From Casuarina equisetifolia (Eukaryota > Streptophyta > Magnoliopsida > Fagales > Casuarinaceae), in assembly GCA_028551475.1 (NCBI GenBank), contig CM052362.1:15802521-15866520 (forward strand): a stretch of DNA of 64,000 bases, written 5' to 3'. Positions 11,601 to 24,900 of this stretch are shown here, piece by piece. A model generated the notes under the pieces. That model was not told the DNA's origin. It did no database searches and was given only the letters and a program-made list of their open reading frames with translations. Position numbers and translations under genes: made by a program. How positions within the stretch are numbered: position 1 is the stretch's first letter; each line of letters starts with the position of its first letter.

Positions 11601-12600
11601 GAAGCCATTGTTGATTGCAAAGGTTGAAAAAGTAATATCAGCAAATAAGTTGGACGATCAATCGAAAAGGAAAACGAAAATTATCTCTAAAAGAGTAGGT
11701 GATTCAAATGAATTTGACTGAAGCAAAGCAAGGTATACCTCTGTTTGAAACGAGCACACTTTGTTTCCCCGCGTACCTGAGGAAGATCAACCCAAACACT
11801 TGGAACTTTCTCCTAATCGCTTAAGATGGATATGAAACAAGAAAACAACCAAAGGGAGTCATAATGAGCTTCTATCATACAGATGAGCTCTTCTCATTTT
11901 GTTAGCTCATTCAGGAACAAAATCTTTTATATAGTTTACACGACGAAGTAACCCTGCAAGCTGTCAGTATAGGAAAACATTTCGCATTCTGTCGTTCATT
12001 ACGTGCGGAAAAATTGAAGGGACGAATTCAATGCCGGCACAGTCAGCTCCAAAGACGAGGTTGTGAAGCTGTTGTTACCTATTTCACGTACATTTTGTAA
12101 ACGAGATAAACCTGTTAATAAGGCTAATACAAGCTTTCGCTCCTCATGTGAACATTTTATAAATTTCCCGGCAGCCAACTGGCCTATCACCTGCTTGGTT
12201 GGGATACCACATTTTGGAAATCTAATGCACATGGCTCCCCTGCCCGGACCATAAACTTTAAACTGTGTTTTCTGCATTTTGTTGATTACTCATTTTGTGC
12301 TGTAGAGTTTCTTCATATTTTATTGCCTTGAAATGCGACCCATCCGATTACCATTATGGCACCTGCCCGCTTCATACTATGGATGCCAATTAATTAATGA
12401 AGCTTCAAACCACAGGTGAGACGTGACTGTTAAATTTTCTTTTTAAAAAGGAAGGGAATGGAGGCCTCTAGGTTTGAAGGGGAATTTCATGGTTTATTTC
12501 CTCGAACACCATCATCTTCTTTATTTTAAAAGTTCTCAAACGGAGGCGACGATCACGGAAGATCTCAAAGGCCAGGCTCTTGCGTTGACCATTTAGTACG
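11601..12600 (-). repeat. Duplicated 5' flank of GDSL copy 1
   Basis: Shares ordered blocks with the upstream DNA of copies 2 and 3: the AAACAACCAA-GGGA-GTC block near 11850 (compare 22805 and 29700), and a GG-CCT-TAGGTTTGAAG block near 12460 (compare 23430 and 30490). After about 12600 the similarity stops, unlike copies 2 and 3 where it runs about 1.3 kb further. No gene seen. Confidence 0.6.
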
Positions 12601-15370
12601 ACATAATAAATGCACGGGCTATGATTTGAACATGGAAAGATTTCTTCGATTCTTCCACATTACGTTGGATTTTTTTGTCAAACAGGATAAATCCAGTGTT
12701 AAAGCGACTAAAGTAAGCACGTTGAAATTGATATAAATAATATTAAAAAAAGGTTGTCCAATACACTTTATGGCTCCATTAGACAGGAAACTATGCAGTT
12801 CCATTGGCCTAGTTATGAGTGACACATAGCCAAGGTTTGAATTTAAGATGTGAGATTTGTTTCTGATACCAAAATATAACAAACTTAATTATTAAGCCAA
12901 AAAGTCCAAGCTTATTGGCATAATGATTTTAATTATCTTTAAGATCGTAACTAGTTTATATATATCTTTCACAATCTTAGTATATTTGCTCAAGAGGGAA
13001 TAATGATGTGTTTCTTTTGTCTTTATGTTCATATCATTACTCTAGTGAACAATATTAATGCTAGTATAATTATATAGTGATAAGATAACAACCTTAATTT
13101 TAGTTTCTTAGTTTCTAACAAGCCTTCTTCTACTTTGTCCTTCTTTTTTCCGATCATGTTTCCTTTCCATTTAAATTGTTGTATTATTTGACAATTTTGG
13201 ACTGATCAACAAGCCTCCTTCTCCTGCTCCTTCTTCCTCCATTTTATTCTTGCAATATTTTCTATAATTTAAAACTATTTCTGGATTAGATGGTGAATAA
13301 TCATTAGCTACCAACTATAATAGGAAAAGGAAGTAAACGGCCAGCTATTGTAGCGAAAAAACAAAGTTCTAGTACTGAGAACGTGGAAGAAACCCCCACA
13401 ATTATCAAGGCAGCCCAACTTCTCATTGACGACTTCCAGCTCTGCCAAGAAGATTTGAGTCCCCTCTAGTTCCAATATAAAATAAGCGTAAACCACTAAG
13501 CAAACAATAAGAAATTGGACCTGTCGCATCCCAGAGCCACCAAGAAGATAGAAGTATTGAATTGGACAATGATGAAGGTCTCAAGCTGCCTTCTTGATCA
13601 AGAACTTATCATTCGCGAAAGCCGATACAAAGATTGAAGCTAAATGGAGTTTGCCAACTAGCGCCTCCAAGTACGCAGATTCTTCAGTCATTAAGGGGAC
13701 CCGAGGTCTGCCATTTCGATAGCGACAAAAATATGTCACGACGTGTTTCTGTATTTGTCAATTTTGTGAAAAATCTAAGAATTAGTTAATTCCACTAACC
13801 TTGTAAGTATATGTAATGATTATAACTTCTTCTTATGTAGGTTTCACGAATATTTTTTGACAAAAAATTTGAAATGATTTTTTTTAAGAATTAACTAAAA
13901 ATAAAATTAAACTATCAAATTACCCTTCAATTAGAGATTGCTCTAGCTTAACTAGGTGTAATTATTTGATGAAAAATAGTTCTATCATTGTTATATCTAT
14001 GGCTTAGACATGTGCCAAAATCTATTTAATAGAAGTTATTTTAAAAAGAACCTCACCTAATATTTCCTTTCACCATTTTTTTAAGAACCTCAACATTGTT
14101 TATTCATTGTAACCTTTGTGTAAGATGATAGTCTTATATTAGTAGAAAAGATCTCTTAAGAGAAGTTTAAAAAAAGAATGATCTTTTAATTTTTAAGTTA
14201 ACTTTTGAATTGAATATTTGACCATTCTAACTTGGTATTTAGAGCATATGTTAAATTTACTCTACCTTGTGCAATTTTGAACTTTTGACATTTGGTATGT
14301 GGAAGAGTGTATACAAAACAAGAGTTTTATATCAAGAAAAAAGATTCTTAAAATAAAGAAAAATCTTTTAACTTTTAAGTTAGTTTTTGAGTTGAGCCTT
14401 TAGTTCTTCTAACTTAACCCAAAGAAAAACTTAATCCAAATTATAGATTAGATTAAACTAGACTCCGAACTACTTCAAATCTAGCTACTACTAGTTTTTG
14501 TTCACTCATTAGCAACTTAAAGCGACAGCACACACTTCAAGGTCTTAGGCTTTCAGTGGCTTCTATAGCCACCATCCAAAAAACTGTTTTAAACAAATTC
14601 TGGAAAAATCACAATCTAAGCTCTAAAATTTTACATGCAAATTCGTGGGGGGAAAAGGAATAAAAAGCTATAGACTGAGGATTCTGTTGCACTAAAGTTA
14701 CCAATGTGTTATGCAGGACATAAGTATTTGCAATACCTAATAGAAAACTAAAAACAGTCTATAATGGAGTTGAAACAAACAAAAGGATGGAAGAGATATT
14801 CAACATCATACTCCCTAAAAGAAAGTAAGAAGAGAAAAGCTCTTACTCGTAAGGCTAGACTAAGATAAACACACAAAATTAGGTGAAACTCACAATTTTG
14901 TTTGCCAACTATCTTTTAGAAAGGAATTTCTGTTCCTCGTTGCAGGACGCCATTGTTAAAATTATCATCTAAGTATTCTATTTCATGTGTATTTTACCTG
15001 GACAACATCATCACATGCTGATCATAAATATTTCGGCCATCATCAAATGGCTGTCAAATTAGTTTCATTGTAGCTATTACTTAGATCACACCCTTGTAAC
15101 CATGGAATTGCCATAATATTTCCAAGGAATGGAAATAATATGACACATATTTGATATCGAAATATGGGCATCGTATCCTCAAAATTCGGCACAAGGATAT
15201 TTGATATCAATAGGGAGCACCCTGCTTCTGGTTTGCCTCAGCAGATAATAGAAATGTGTTCCACACCTGAGGATACTCGCTAATTTTCGAGACGCTAGCT
15301 ACTGAGTAGGTGAGGGGGAAGAGGAAGGGGGGTGTCTGGGAAACACATAATGGCAACTTGATTTGGTTGC
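12601..15370. other. AT-rich intergenic DNA, no gene recognised
   Basis: Low-complexity AT-rich sequence. Two related blocks at about 14170-14280 and 14340-14415 share an ATCTTTTAA-TTTTAAGTTA core and form an imperfect direct repeat, perhaps LTR debris. No open frame resembles a protein family. Confidence 0.5.
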
Positions 15371-16310
15371 AGATAGTAGCCAGATAATTAATGGAAATCT
15401 ACAACAGTTTATTGGCCATCTCCACAAATGGAGATCTTTACCCTTATATCACGTTTTCTGTAGTTGCATTCTTTTTGTCCAGTATGCAAATAATAGCGAT
15501 CACAACCCCATAGTCATCCCGAGAGGATATATTTCTTAGGTTCCCAAAAATATGAAGAAAGTAATATGAAGGTGTTACTTCAATTGACTAACCCAATTTT
15601 CGATTTAGCTACTTTCAATCCTTAGTTTCAACTCTTCAGTGAGTCTTGCTATCTCCCAGTCGTAACTGTACCTTGTGGACTCTAAGAAGCTCTCTTCGCC
15701 TTTCCCCTGGCTTAAACAAGCCAGTAGAAAAACCCCTGACCTATCGGTCAGTAGCTGAACCACCTCGTGTTGTTAGTTCGCTCTCATGGACCGATTGTGC
15801 TACTTTCAACCCTGAGTAGCTGGTATTAGGTGAGGGGATCCCTTCAGACCCGTTTAATTGTGGAACAAGCTACGCACGTTACATGTCCTTTAAAGCTAGC
15901 CTTAAGGAAGTATCAAAGATAGGAGAAGGAGATCCGGGCACTAGCGTGTTAAAGGAAAGAGGGGTACTTATTAATGTGGGAAAAAGACGTATATACCTAA
16001 TAGTTTTCCAACAGTCAGCTTTTCAAACAGCCTCTTCGCGTCTGACAGAAAAATCTACAACAGTTTATTGGCAAATGCCAGCTTAATCATCAATTGGGAA
16101 CGAACAATCCATTAATGGAACTACAAATTTTGGGAGGAACAAAATAGTAGACAAGAAGAGAGAAGATTGCAATTATGGTTGGACTTAAACGTTATTGTAA
16201 TAGCATCATACAACTGATTATACAGTAGCACTTGCTGAAGAGGCAAATTACAAGATTTCCCCCCACCTTCTGGAGTTATTTTGGAACAGATGTCAGGTAC
16301 TTGGGTAACT
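15371..16310. other. Hydratase 3' flank with a less AT-rich insert
   Basis: Bases about 15380-15610 match 8810-9020 (see the degenerate duplicate). A block containing AAATCTACAACAGTTTATTGG occurs twice, at about 15391 and 16049. Between them, about 15607-16030 differs in texture: it is less AT-rich, lacks homopolymer runs, and looks like organellar spacer DNA. The remainder next to 16310 is probably hydratase 3' UTR. Confidence 0.45.
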
Positions 16311-18015
16311 CTACAACTTTGACGAAGGTTTCTTTGAGCTCCGACCTGCTATAAACTCCTGCATCTTCTTAAACTGGTCTTTGGTCATTCCCTTGTAATA
16401 GTCATGAGCTCTCTCCTGAAATAACCATGGCAGCAACGCATTGTAAGTATTGTTCAAGGGAATATCAAAATATATCATAGGTATATTCTTTCGTTTCCTT
16501 TTCTTTTCATTTATTCCCCTTCTCTATGGCCGTGCAGAGCATAAAACAACCACTTCATCTTATTCACAGCATACAGAATGCACTGAAACTAAAAGAAAGC
16601 AAACTTGTCGGACTGCTAGAAGAATGCATGGCATATAACTTCTAAGACCAATACGATTTAAAAAAATAAATAATTAAATAATTGAAATTAAGGAGTACCT
16701 TTTCCAGCGCAAGAGCATGACCCAAATCCAGCTTGAGACCATCATTTATGACCGATTTATACCTCAAAACCATGTCCTGATTATTTTTCACAATGGCCTC
16801 CGCTATTTCTCTGGCTGTTTTCAACAATTCACCCTCTTCAACAACATGATTGACAAAGCCCAGTCTCTCAGCTACCTCTGCAGTTAGTGGAGTCGCTGTT
16901 AGAGAAATTTCACGGGCTTTGTTGGGGCCAATTATGCGTGAGAGCTTCTGCGAGAGACCCCACGAAGGAAATATCCCAAACCTGCAAGGCAAAGGAGATA
17001 TTAGCATACACAACACAACTGAAAACCCTAAATACAGGCACCATTCTGCGTAGCCAAAACTAAAACCAAGCAGGAACATTTACACAAAACAATACAAGAA
17101 CGTCCAAGTGTCTGAAAAACAAGCACTACAACTTAATCCAAAAGGGATACCAGCCTAATCCTGTATGTCGGAGCATGACCAGCATCAAAGCCCCAACAAT
17201 GTACTCGACCATAATCTCTACGAGGATGACTCAATAAAGCACGAAAATACAACTGTTGACATAGAACTATGTTAAATGGATACTTCAGATTTTTTGCCGT
17301 TTTTAAATATTCAAACACTCTTTCCTAATGAATATGTTTTTGGCATTTCCCACCAAGCAGAATTCGTCTCAATCATCGTTTCAATCAGATAGTTCATATT
17401 TTACCATATATAATCCACCTGAATCATCATTTTTCGGTACATATAGATCGGACATTTAGTTCATAACCCCTTGATATGTGACTAAATATAACCACTTGAA
17501 TTGAGGATTAACATAAGGTCTTTACGTCCAAAATTTTACCAAATAGAACTTTGGGTCCAGCCCAAATGACCATCTACTGACCACAAAAGGCTGAGAACGA
17601 CAAACCTGGCGTGCGTGTCCATAAACCTGGTTCTCTTGGCAGCGACCACAATATCGCAAGCCAGCGCGATCTCAAAACCGGCGGTAACGGCAAACCCACC
17701 GATGGCTCCGATTATTGGCTTGCGGCATCGCTCCATCTGGGCCACCGGATCGGATTCCGGATCCTTCACGTCGCCCTTGAATACGTCCTCAGCGGACGTC
17801 AGGTCCACGCCGGAGCAGAACGCGCGACCCGACCCGGTCAGCACTATCACCTGCACAGAGTCGTCCCGGTCCAGGGCCTTAAATGCGTGAGCAAGGTCCG
17901 TCATCATGTCCTTGGTTAGCGAGTTTAGCGCCTTCGGGCGATTGATCGTCACGAAAGCGATCCCTCCCGGTTTACAATTCACCAGAATTAGCTTTTCCTG
18001 GTCGGACGGCGCCAT
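16311..18015 (-). CDS. ECHIA: Peroxisomal enoyl-CoA hydratase/isomerase, ECHIA type
   Basis: Three exons on the minus strand: 17606-18015, 16699-16981, 16311-16415; 265 residues. Crotonase fold: an NRP-ALNSL substrate-loop motif near residue 27, the oxyanion-hole CSGVDL motif, and the GFEIALACD helix with the first catalytic-type Glu. The last three residues are SKL, a type 1 peroxisomal targeting signal, so the protein should act in peroxisomes, in fatty-acid or amino-acid breakdown. The second Glu of classical hydratases (in FGxPE) is absent: this protein reads FGIFPSWG. I believe that is typical of the plant ECHIA branch, so the exact reaction is uncertain. An in-frame ATG at 18045 would add ten residues; I prefer the MAPSD start by length. 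Splice sites are standard GT-AG. Confidence 0.92.
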
Positions 18016-18045
18016 TTCTGTTGATTGAGGCTGGATTGGTTTCAC

Positions 18046-20430
18046 CTTGGCCTCTTGTAACGATGGTGATTCAGCTATCTGAGGAACCCGTCGTCATCGT
18101 TTATCCGCAGAGCACACAGCCCAAGATCAAACAAACGAACAGAGGCCACGAACCCTGTAGGGCCCATAAAACTTTTCGCCTGGAGCCTTAGACTGTATAA
18201 CGGTATTCAGCCAGATTGGGCTTATCACTTCTGGAGGGCTTTTCAGAGATATCTGGGGAGTATTTCAGGTTTAGGGGCCTCAAAATCCACCCCATGGAAC
18301 TTTTTTCGGAGGTCACCGGTAATAAATTTCCATATTTTATGCTTACTCCAGCCGAATACGGTGTTGAATGTTTTGTCAATAACTGAAGTTAACCAAACCC
18401 ACGGTAGACCAAAGTTTTTTTTTTTTTTTTTTAAATAACTCGGTGCACTTACTTACATCAAATATGGGATCAAGAGGTCTTAAATAGTAGGTAATCATCA
18501 ATTGTTGCTATATCTGGATCTTGGAGCTTTTTGGGCTTCAAACCTTGATTTTTTGGCGTTGTAATTGTCGAGCATTTTAATACCAATAAAGATATACATA
18601 ACCCCTCTCAAAGAACAAAGTATGGAGTTCAATATTTGCTGGAATGTGTTGTATGATTTCTTGAACAAATTATAAGTACTAAAAAAAAAAGTAAACTACT
18701 AAGATTGGTGTGTGAAAATACTCATAAGAATATATATATTCATTAAAAATATCAAACTCGTTCATACCATTCAATGTTACATATATATACATATACATAT
18801 TAACTATTGTGACAAATCTTACTACTGTGAAAGATGCAATGCTTCTCCTCGTCCAAATAAATCTTAAAGCATTTTTTTGTATTGTGCTAGAAGTTGGAAG
18901 TAGTGGTAACATGTCAAGCATAGTGTTTACTTAAAATAAAATAGAATGTAAATGTTAGTATCAAAAGAGTTCAAATGAAAAGTTTTTGCTTCTATTCATG
19001 TGCTTCAAGTGAAAGAGGAGAGAGGAACCCTACATTGTTCATCTAAGATGTGGTTGTTCCATTTCTAACAAAGCTCAAGTATGCAGCCTGAGGATCTTCG
19101 ATTGGCCTTGAAAAAGGAACAACTATCGACGGTAAAGTTTCCAAGAAAAAATTGAAATTTGGCCGTTATATGTAGAGGATTGAATCTATTAAGAATATAC
19201 AAGATATACTTTGCATATTGATATTTGCTTCATCATAAAAATGTAGTTTATATACTATGATCTCGTTGAGAAACACATTTTTATACTCCTACTTGATTTT
19301 CAGTACCAATTATTTGAGTAGTATTTGTTTGATTTCAAGAAACGAGGAAAATTCTAGTGTTTAGCTGAAAACCCTTCTATGTATTCTTGAGCTCATATAC
19401 TTGATTTAAGCTTTTCTAAGGCTATTATTGGTGTTAGATACATGGTTTATATACTGATCCCTTTAAGTTCATACTGGCTGTAAAGACTTAAGAGATAAGT
19501 GAATCTTTTGTAGATTTTGTTTGGATTTAGTGAAAATAACTTTTACCTTGGCTTGGTAAGGGGGTAGTGGATGTAGGTTCTGTTTGGAGGGCCAAACCAC
19601 TAAATCCCTTGTGTTCTTGTTTATGTACTTGCATTACTTACTACTTTGAGCTAGCCAATTTCATGACAAATTTCACTTAAATCAATTGTATGCTTGACAA
19701 ATTAGTTATTGTTTTATAAGCAGCCCACCTATATAACATGTAGAAGACATCTCATTAAACTAAGTTAAACAGTGCATAATACATTCTTCAATTAACCAAA
19801 CAGAAAATATAAAAGAGAAATTAAAAGCCAAGTACAAACCCAATTCACCCCTCCTCTTCATTTGCCAAAGAGCCAACGTTGGTAAGGTTGGTATCGGTAA
19901 TCTGTTTGGATCGGTTTTTGATTTTCACGCTGAATTGCTAACTTTATTTCGTAATATAGAAGCAAAAAGAAGGCACCAATTAGAGGCTTGAGAAACCAAA
20001 TGGATAAGGGGTTGTTTTGAGGATGTTAGGTTGAAAGAGGACTTGATGCCTTGTCGCTAAACATGATCCATAAGAAAGCTAACCAAAGTTATGAGAGGCC
20101 GAGATTGGAAGCAAGAGGAAGCTTTCCTAGAGAGGCCAAGAGGGATTTGGGAGAATTTTCTGTAAATTACTTTTTAGTAGAACTGTAAGTACAATATCCT
20201 ACTTATAATACATATATAGAACAATCCATAACGAAACAATAATTTACATTATTACCAGGAAATATTCCCTTTTAACAGCAATATATTCTATTCTTAGAAT
20301 ATGGCAATATATAATATTTCTAGATAATGCCAATCCATTCTAGCAATAAAATCATGCATAATAGCCTTATTCTCCAGGGAAGGAGAACATTCATAATAAT
20401 AATAACAACTTGTCCTAGAAATAAAAATGA
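18046..20430. other. Intergenic DNA, no gene recognised
   Basis: The first 150 bases are hydratase 5' flank. The rest is AT-rich with a 15-20 base T run near 18420 and A/T tracts. No open frame shows a recognisable domain. Bases 20160-20400 resemble eroded LTR sequence in texture, but no partner is seen. Confidence 0.5.
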
Positions 20431-20687
20431 ACCCCATAATTACATCTAAGACATCCATGAGGACAATTTGATATTGAAGAAATTAACATATGCAACCACG
20501 TAGCTGCTTCAATTAAAATCCAGACAGATAGATAGGGGTTTAATATAGAGGTACATCAACTATTGTTGAATGGTCTTTCCATAGCCTTTATTCACTGGAA
20601 ACTACTAAACTTAAAAACAAAGTACGAAATCTCGTACTAACCTATTACAAATCATCCTTTTGACTGCACCTCGCTCGACTCGTCCGA
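20431..20687 (-). repeat. Duplicated 3' flank of GDSL copy 2
   Basis: Shares GATATTGAAGAAATTAACA with the 3' flank of copy 3 (20472 versus 27239) and the following GGTCTTTCC-GCTTTATT-CACT block. This marks the 3' edge of the duplicated unit. Confidence 0.65.
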
Positions 20688-22466
20688 TCATAATGCAGCG
20701 AGTTGCCGAACGTTCATAGGCGTAATATCTTTGGCGTCGCCATCCAAGAGACGCCTAGCAATGATGACATTTGCAGCCTCTGAAGGATGGAAGGGATCCC
20801 AGAACACATACTTGGATCTGTTAGTACAAACTTTTGATGGAAGGCCACATGGGACCAAACCCCCAAAGCGCCCGGCAACATGGCAGCATGCAGAATTTGC
20901 ATTCTCAAAACCTGTTAAACAGAAAAGGAAGCTCTTTTATGGATGGATCACTCAAATTGAAGGTAAACCTATTTAAACTAGCGGTAAAATCTACAACATC
21001 ATACCGTATGACACGTAGTTTTGCAGCAAATCTTCTACAATGTGATAAACGTCTGCGTAGACAAATATTGATCCGTGAAGACTGGTGCTTAGTTCTGCGA
21101 CAAGGCTTTTCAGCTGGGTGTTAAATAATTGAGCTAGCCGATTCGAAGCACTAACACAATTGTCTCCTGCATCTGGATTCGTATCCCTCTGACATGGTAT
21201 ACACCCAATGGGTCCTACATTCGTCACGACAATCTTTCTAGCACCCATGTAATAGAGTCTCTGCCAACAAAATTAAATTATGTTTCAGTTGAACTACTGC
21301 AGTAGAAACTAGACTTAAATATGATAGCTTTCTAAGGATTTACTGTTAGTTGTTGTCTGTATTTGGAAACCATGGTGCCCACAAACACTTCCGGGGAAAC
21401 CAGCTTCCTTTCCGGAATCGAGATGACAGGTGTGAGATAGTTATCGAGGAAATCATTTGAGCCGATTGTCACTGAAAATAAGGCTGTTTCAAGCAACTTT
21501 GTTGCTGCAGGAGCTCCGATCCTGGAGATTATGTCTTGCCTGGTGTTTGCAAAATTATCTAGTTGCGCGTCCATGTTGATTCGGCCTCCCTGTGCATCAT
21601 GGACAAATATGCTATCATATAGATAGCAGTAAATCTAAGACAAGGAAGTCACCGCTGCGCAGTTCAAAGTCATTATTTGGAATTCTATATTCAACGAAGT
21701 AGGATAACAGTGATCCACACACTCCGTTGAACTGCTTAGCAGGATGGCTAGATAAATAAATATAAATTGACGTAGAAAGATTAAAAACGGTACAGACTTC
21801 AATATTTAAGTGATTCAAGAATTTCAACTGTGCTTCAGAAACGAAGATTCTAAGTGGAATCACAGCAGATGAGAAACAAAGGAATAAAAAAAGACTTTAT
21901 AACTGGAGCAGAGACTGACAAAGATCTTTCCAGTGTGATTAAGAATTCCGCTTCCACCGGAAGCGTAATTGACACCCTTCAGAACCACCGATCCTGCTGT
22001 AGTTGGAGCCAAGTAGGGAGGAGTGAAGTCTCCAAGACCTAATTCCTGACCTGGTGAGGAAGTTTTGATGAGCACAAAATAAAATATGCTATGAGCACTT
22101 GCATGGTATTGCCATTAGCAGTAGCTTATTGGAAGTAGAAAATATGCTATGAGGCATTCACATGGTATTCCTCAGCCAGTTAACTTATTGGAAGTAGAAC
22201 TAAGCGAAGTACTTGCCTATCATGTCGATAATCGTTTTCCCATTTGTAAATCGTCCTGTTGGCATTCCAAAATCCACCCCATTCGGAGCACAGTCAGCCT
22301 TAGCGATTGAAGCAATGTAGTTATTGTTTCCCGCATCAACCAAGGAATCCCCAAAGACAAAATTAGCAGGAAGACTCTCTGCAGAGCCAATGCACAAAAG
22401 GACTGCGACTGACCACAGTCCAGGCGCAATCTTAGCTCTGAGTTGTCTATCCAAGAAGAAACCCAT
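20688..22466 (-). CDS. GDSL esterase/lipase, copy 2
   Basis: Five exons on the minus strand: 22217-22466, 21920-22050, 21344-21589, 21005-21260, 20688-20911; 368 residues. Signal peptide at the N-terminus (MGFFLDR start, hydrophobic run to about residue 29). Block I FVFGDSLVDAGNNN supplies Ser; NYASGG supplies Gly; IGSND supplies Asn; block V reads WDPFHPSEAAN with Asp333 and His336, so the catalytic set is complete. Expected to be a secreted or apoplastic ester hydrolase; plant members act on cutin, lipid or other esters, and the substrate cannot be told from sequence. Intron 1 again starts AG|GCAAGT. An ATG three codons upstream (22475) is possible. Exon lengths equal those of copy 3. Confidence 0.93.
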
Positions 22467-23900
22467 GAAAACCATAAGAGCGATATAAATCTCGATTATG
22501 ATCTTTGGTTTTTAAACTTGTAGGGCTCTTGCTTTATCCTGTAACTGCACTAAGAACTTATAGGAAGCAACAGAAGGTATTAACAAGGATGATTGAAGAA
22601 GTCATCGTAAGAACTCAGTTAGATGACCAACAGCAAGGAAAAGGGTATCTATAGGAATGAGTCTTTCAAATGATTGACTGAAGAAAGAGAGGCTAGCTTT
22701 AACCTCTTAAACAGTGAATTTATTTCACCAAGGACAGTTTGAACAAAGATCAACCATCAAACTTGAACTTTCTCCAAAATCATTTAAGGTGAATATGCGA
22801 CCAGAAAACAACCAAGGGAAGTCTCAATGAGCCTTTTTATTTATGAACACAATATTATGTAAAAGTTAACTCGAGTTACTTGCAGAAAAAATATATCCCA
22901 ATTCCTACAAACCATGGGAATGGGAAAAATTTTGTCGGTGCAGATCATTAGGGGTGGAAAAGTAAGCTGTGAGAGTAAGCTGTTGTTTCGACGTTCAGTT
23001 TAAAATATGTATTGAGCCTATGTAAACCAGCTACACCTATGGCAAACACTAGTGCAGCTTTCTGTTCCTCTAGGGCAACATTATTAGTTTTCCCAGCTGC
23101 CCACTGACATAACGAATGCAAGGGCTTTCAAACCAATGGGATACGCAAGTCGGCAAATCAATGCTGTCGGTTCAGTAAATAAAGCAACTCTGAACAGGAA
23201 GATAAAACTGACTTCCTTCACTGTTTCAGCACACTTTCTTTATATGGTTAATAGAAGATGACAAGAAAGGTAGGAAAACAACATTTATGGGCGGGCAACG
23301 CCTATTTGGTAGGTTGGGCTTCTTATAATTTTGTTGACACCAAATCCTACCTTTCCAATGATCATAATGGCTCTACCAAACTATTAATGGAACTTCAAAC
23401 GATATGTTAGACATAACTGGAATAGGGAAGAAGGGGATGGGGGCCTAGTAGGTTTGAAGAAGGGGAAAGTAGGACCTCTCAACCTACGGGCTGCGGTGGG
23501 GAATGTAAGACCGCAAATCTCAAATTTGGTCTGCAAGACCTCCAGCGCGAACCAGGGTTTCACAAACGTTTGAATGGCATCCATTGTCTTAATCCAGCGG
23601 GCTTTAGAATTAACTATTGGGTACCAACACTAAAAGAAAAGATCTGGGTGACTGTAACGTGGTACGAGGCCATACACGTTTGACTAAAAATTTTGGCCAA
23701 TTGAATTAGGTCTGCAATGTACTGCCATCACTTATTTCCTGCAGCCATACAAGTTCCCTAGTTATTTTCCGGAAGTAAGTTTGCATCCTTGATTCGTCAC
23801 ACTTTGATGACACGGAACTTTTAAGCCGTACAATACAAGAGCTTCGACTTGATGAACTGGACCACAGAACTTCAGGTTGACGAAGACATTTGAATCGACC
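22467..23900 (-). repeat. Duplicated 5' flank of GDSL copy 2
   Basis: Colinear with the DNA upstream of copy 3. The clearest anchors are GAATGGCATCCA-TGTCT-AATCCAGCGGGC (about 23572 versus 31508 with small changes) and the GATGAACTGGA-CCAGAAC-TT-AG block (about 23851 versus 31814). The promoter of copy 2 lies at the left edge. No other gene seen. Confidence 0.65.
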
Positions 23901-24900
23901 CAATTAAACAGAGTATGGCCAGACGACTACCTCGGAAAACACAAAGGAAAGCAAAGCAAACAGAGAATAGAAAACTTGTAGGACATTGGTATTTCGATTG
24001 ATGATTTTTTTCTCTATACAAAGCCCTGTGTATAGGATTCAATTGAATCTACACATTCAATTCTACAATCAAATTACGTTCAATATACATTCAATTTACA
24101 ATCATCTTCTTGTTTCCATTTTTCTCTTTGATGAATGGAGACTAATTCTGTGAAAGAGGGGAGAATGACCATTGATAAGGGATGTCTCCTTTTAACTGTT
24201 TTCCTTCTTTGGATGGATGAATTTGAGAAACTTTTCTTTTTTTTTTTAACAACCTAGAACCTCTACCAAGTTTTGCTTGATATCTTAAAGTGTGGAATAG
24301 TGGACTACCACAAATTATGCTCAAGTCATTTACAAATGCAGCGGAAGAGATTAGAACCCAAAATACTTGTTTTGCAAAACTTCTCACACAAGCCTTTCTC
24401 ATCATCTCAACTATAATTTAGGGGGCTTAAGAAAACCTTTCTTGCTTGTGTGTTATTCAGAGCTGCTGCTGGTCTGTACAGAATCATGTTTTGACACTGC
24501 AATGTAATTGCTTGAACAAAGAAGGAAACTTCTTCGTGGCCGACTCAAAGTCTTCCCAAACGTAGACAAGATCTTCCCAAACATAGATGAGTGGTTTTAC
24601 TTCGTGAATCTGCAGTTGCTTGATCATGGTTGGTAGCCATCAAGTTTTTGTGTTCAATAAACTTGGTAGGTGACATCTTGTGATGAAGCAACAAAGAGAG
24701 GCTGATTGGGATTCACATGTCCTCCATGTAGTTGCTGATGTGGCAAGTCACGCGGCAAACATGTTTACCAACTCCGACATTCACTTTTTGAACTTAAAAA
24801 AGCATTTTGTGCTTAACACCAAAGACTAAGCCATTTCTTATCCACTTGGGTTTCTCACAATCTTAAACGAACAACTCCCTTTATATTCTTCATTAGGGTT
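23901..24900. other. Intergenic DNA, no gene recognised
   Basis: Mixed AT-rich sequence with a T-rich run at about 24233-24247. Open frames are short and unlike known proteins. May be partly eroded copia DNA leading into the element at 24.9 kb. Confidence 0.45.
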
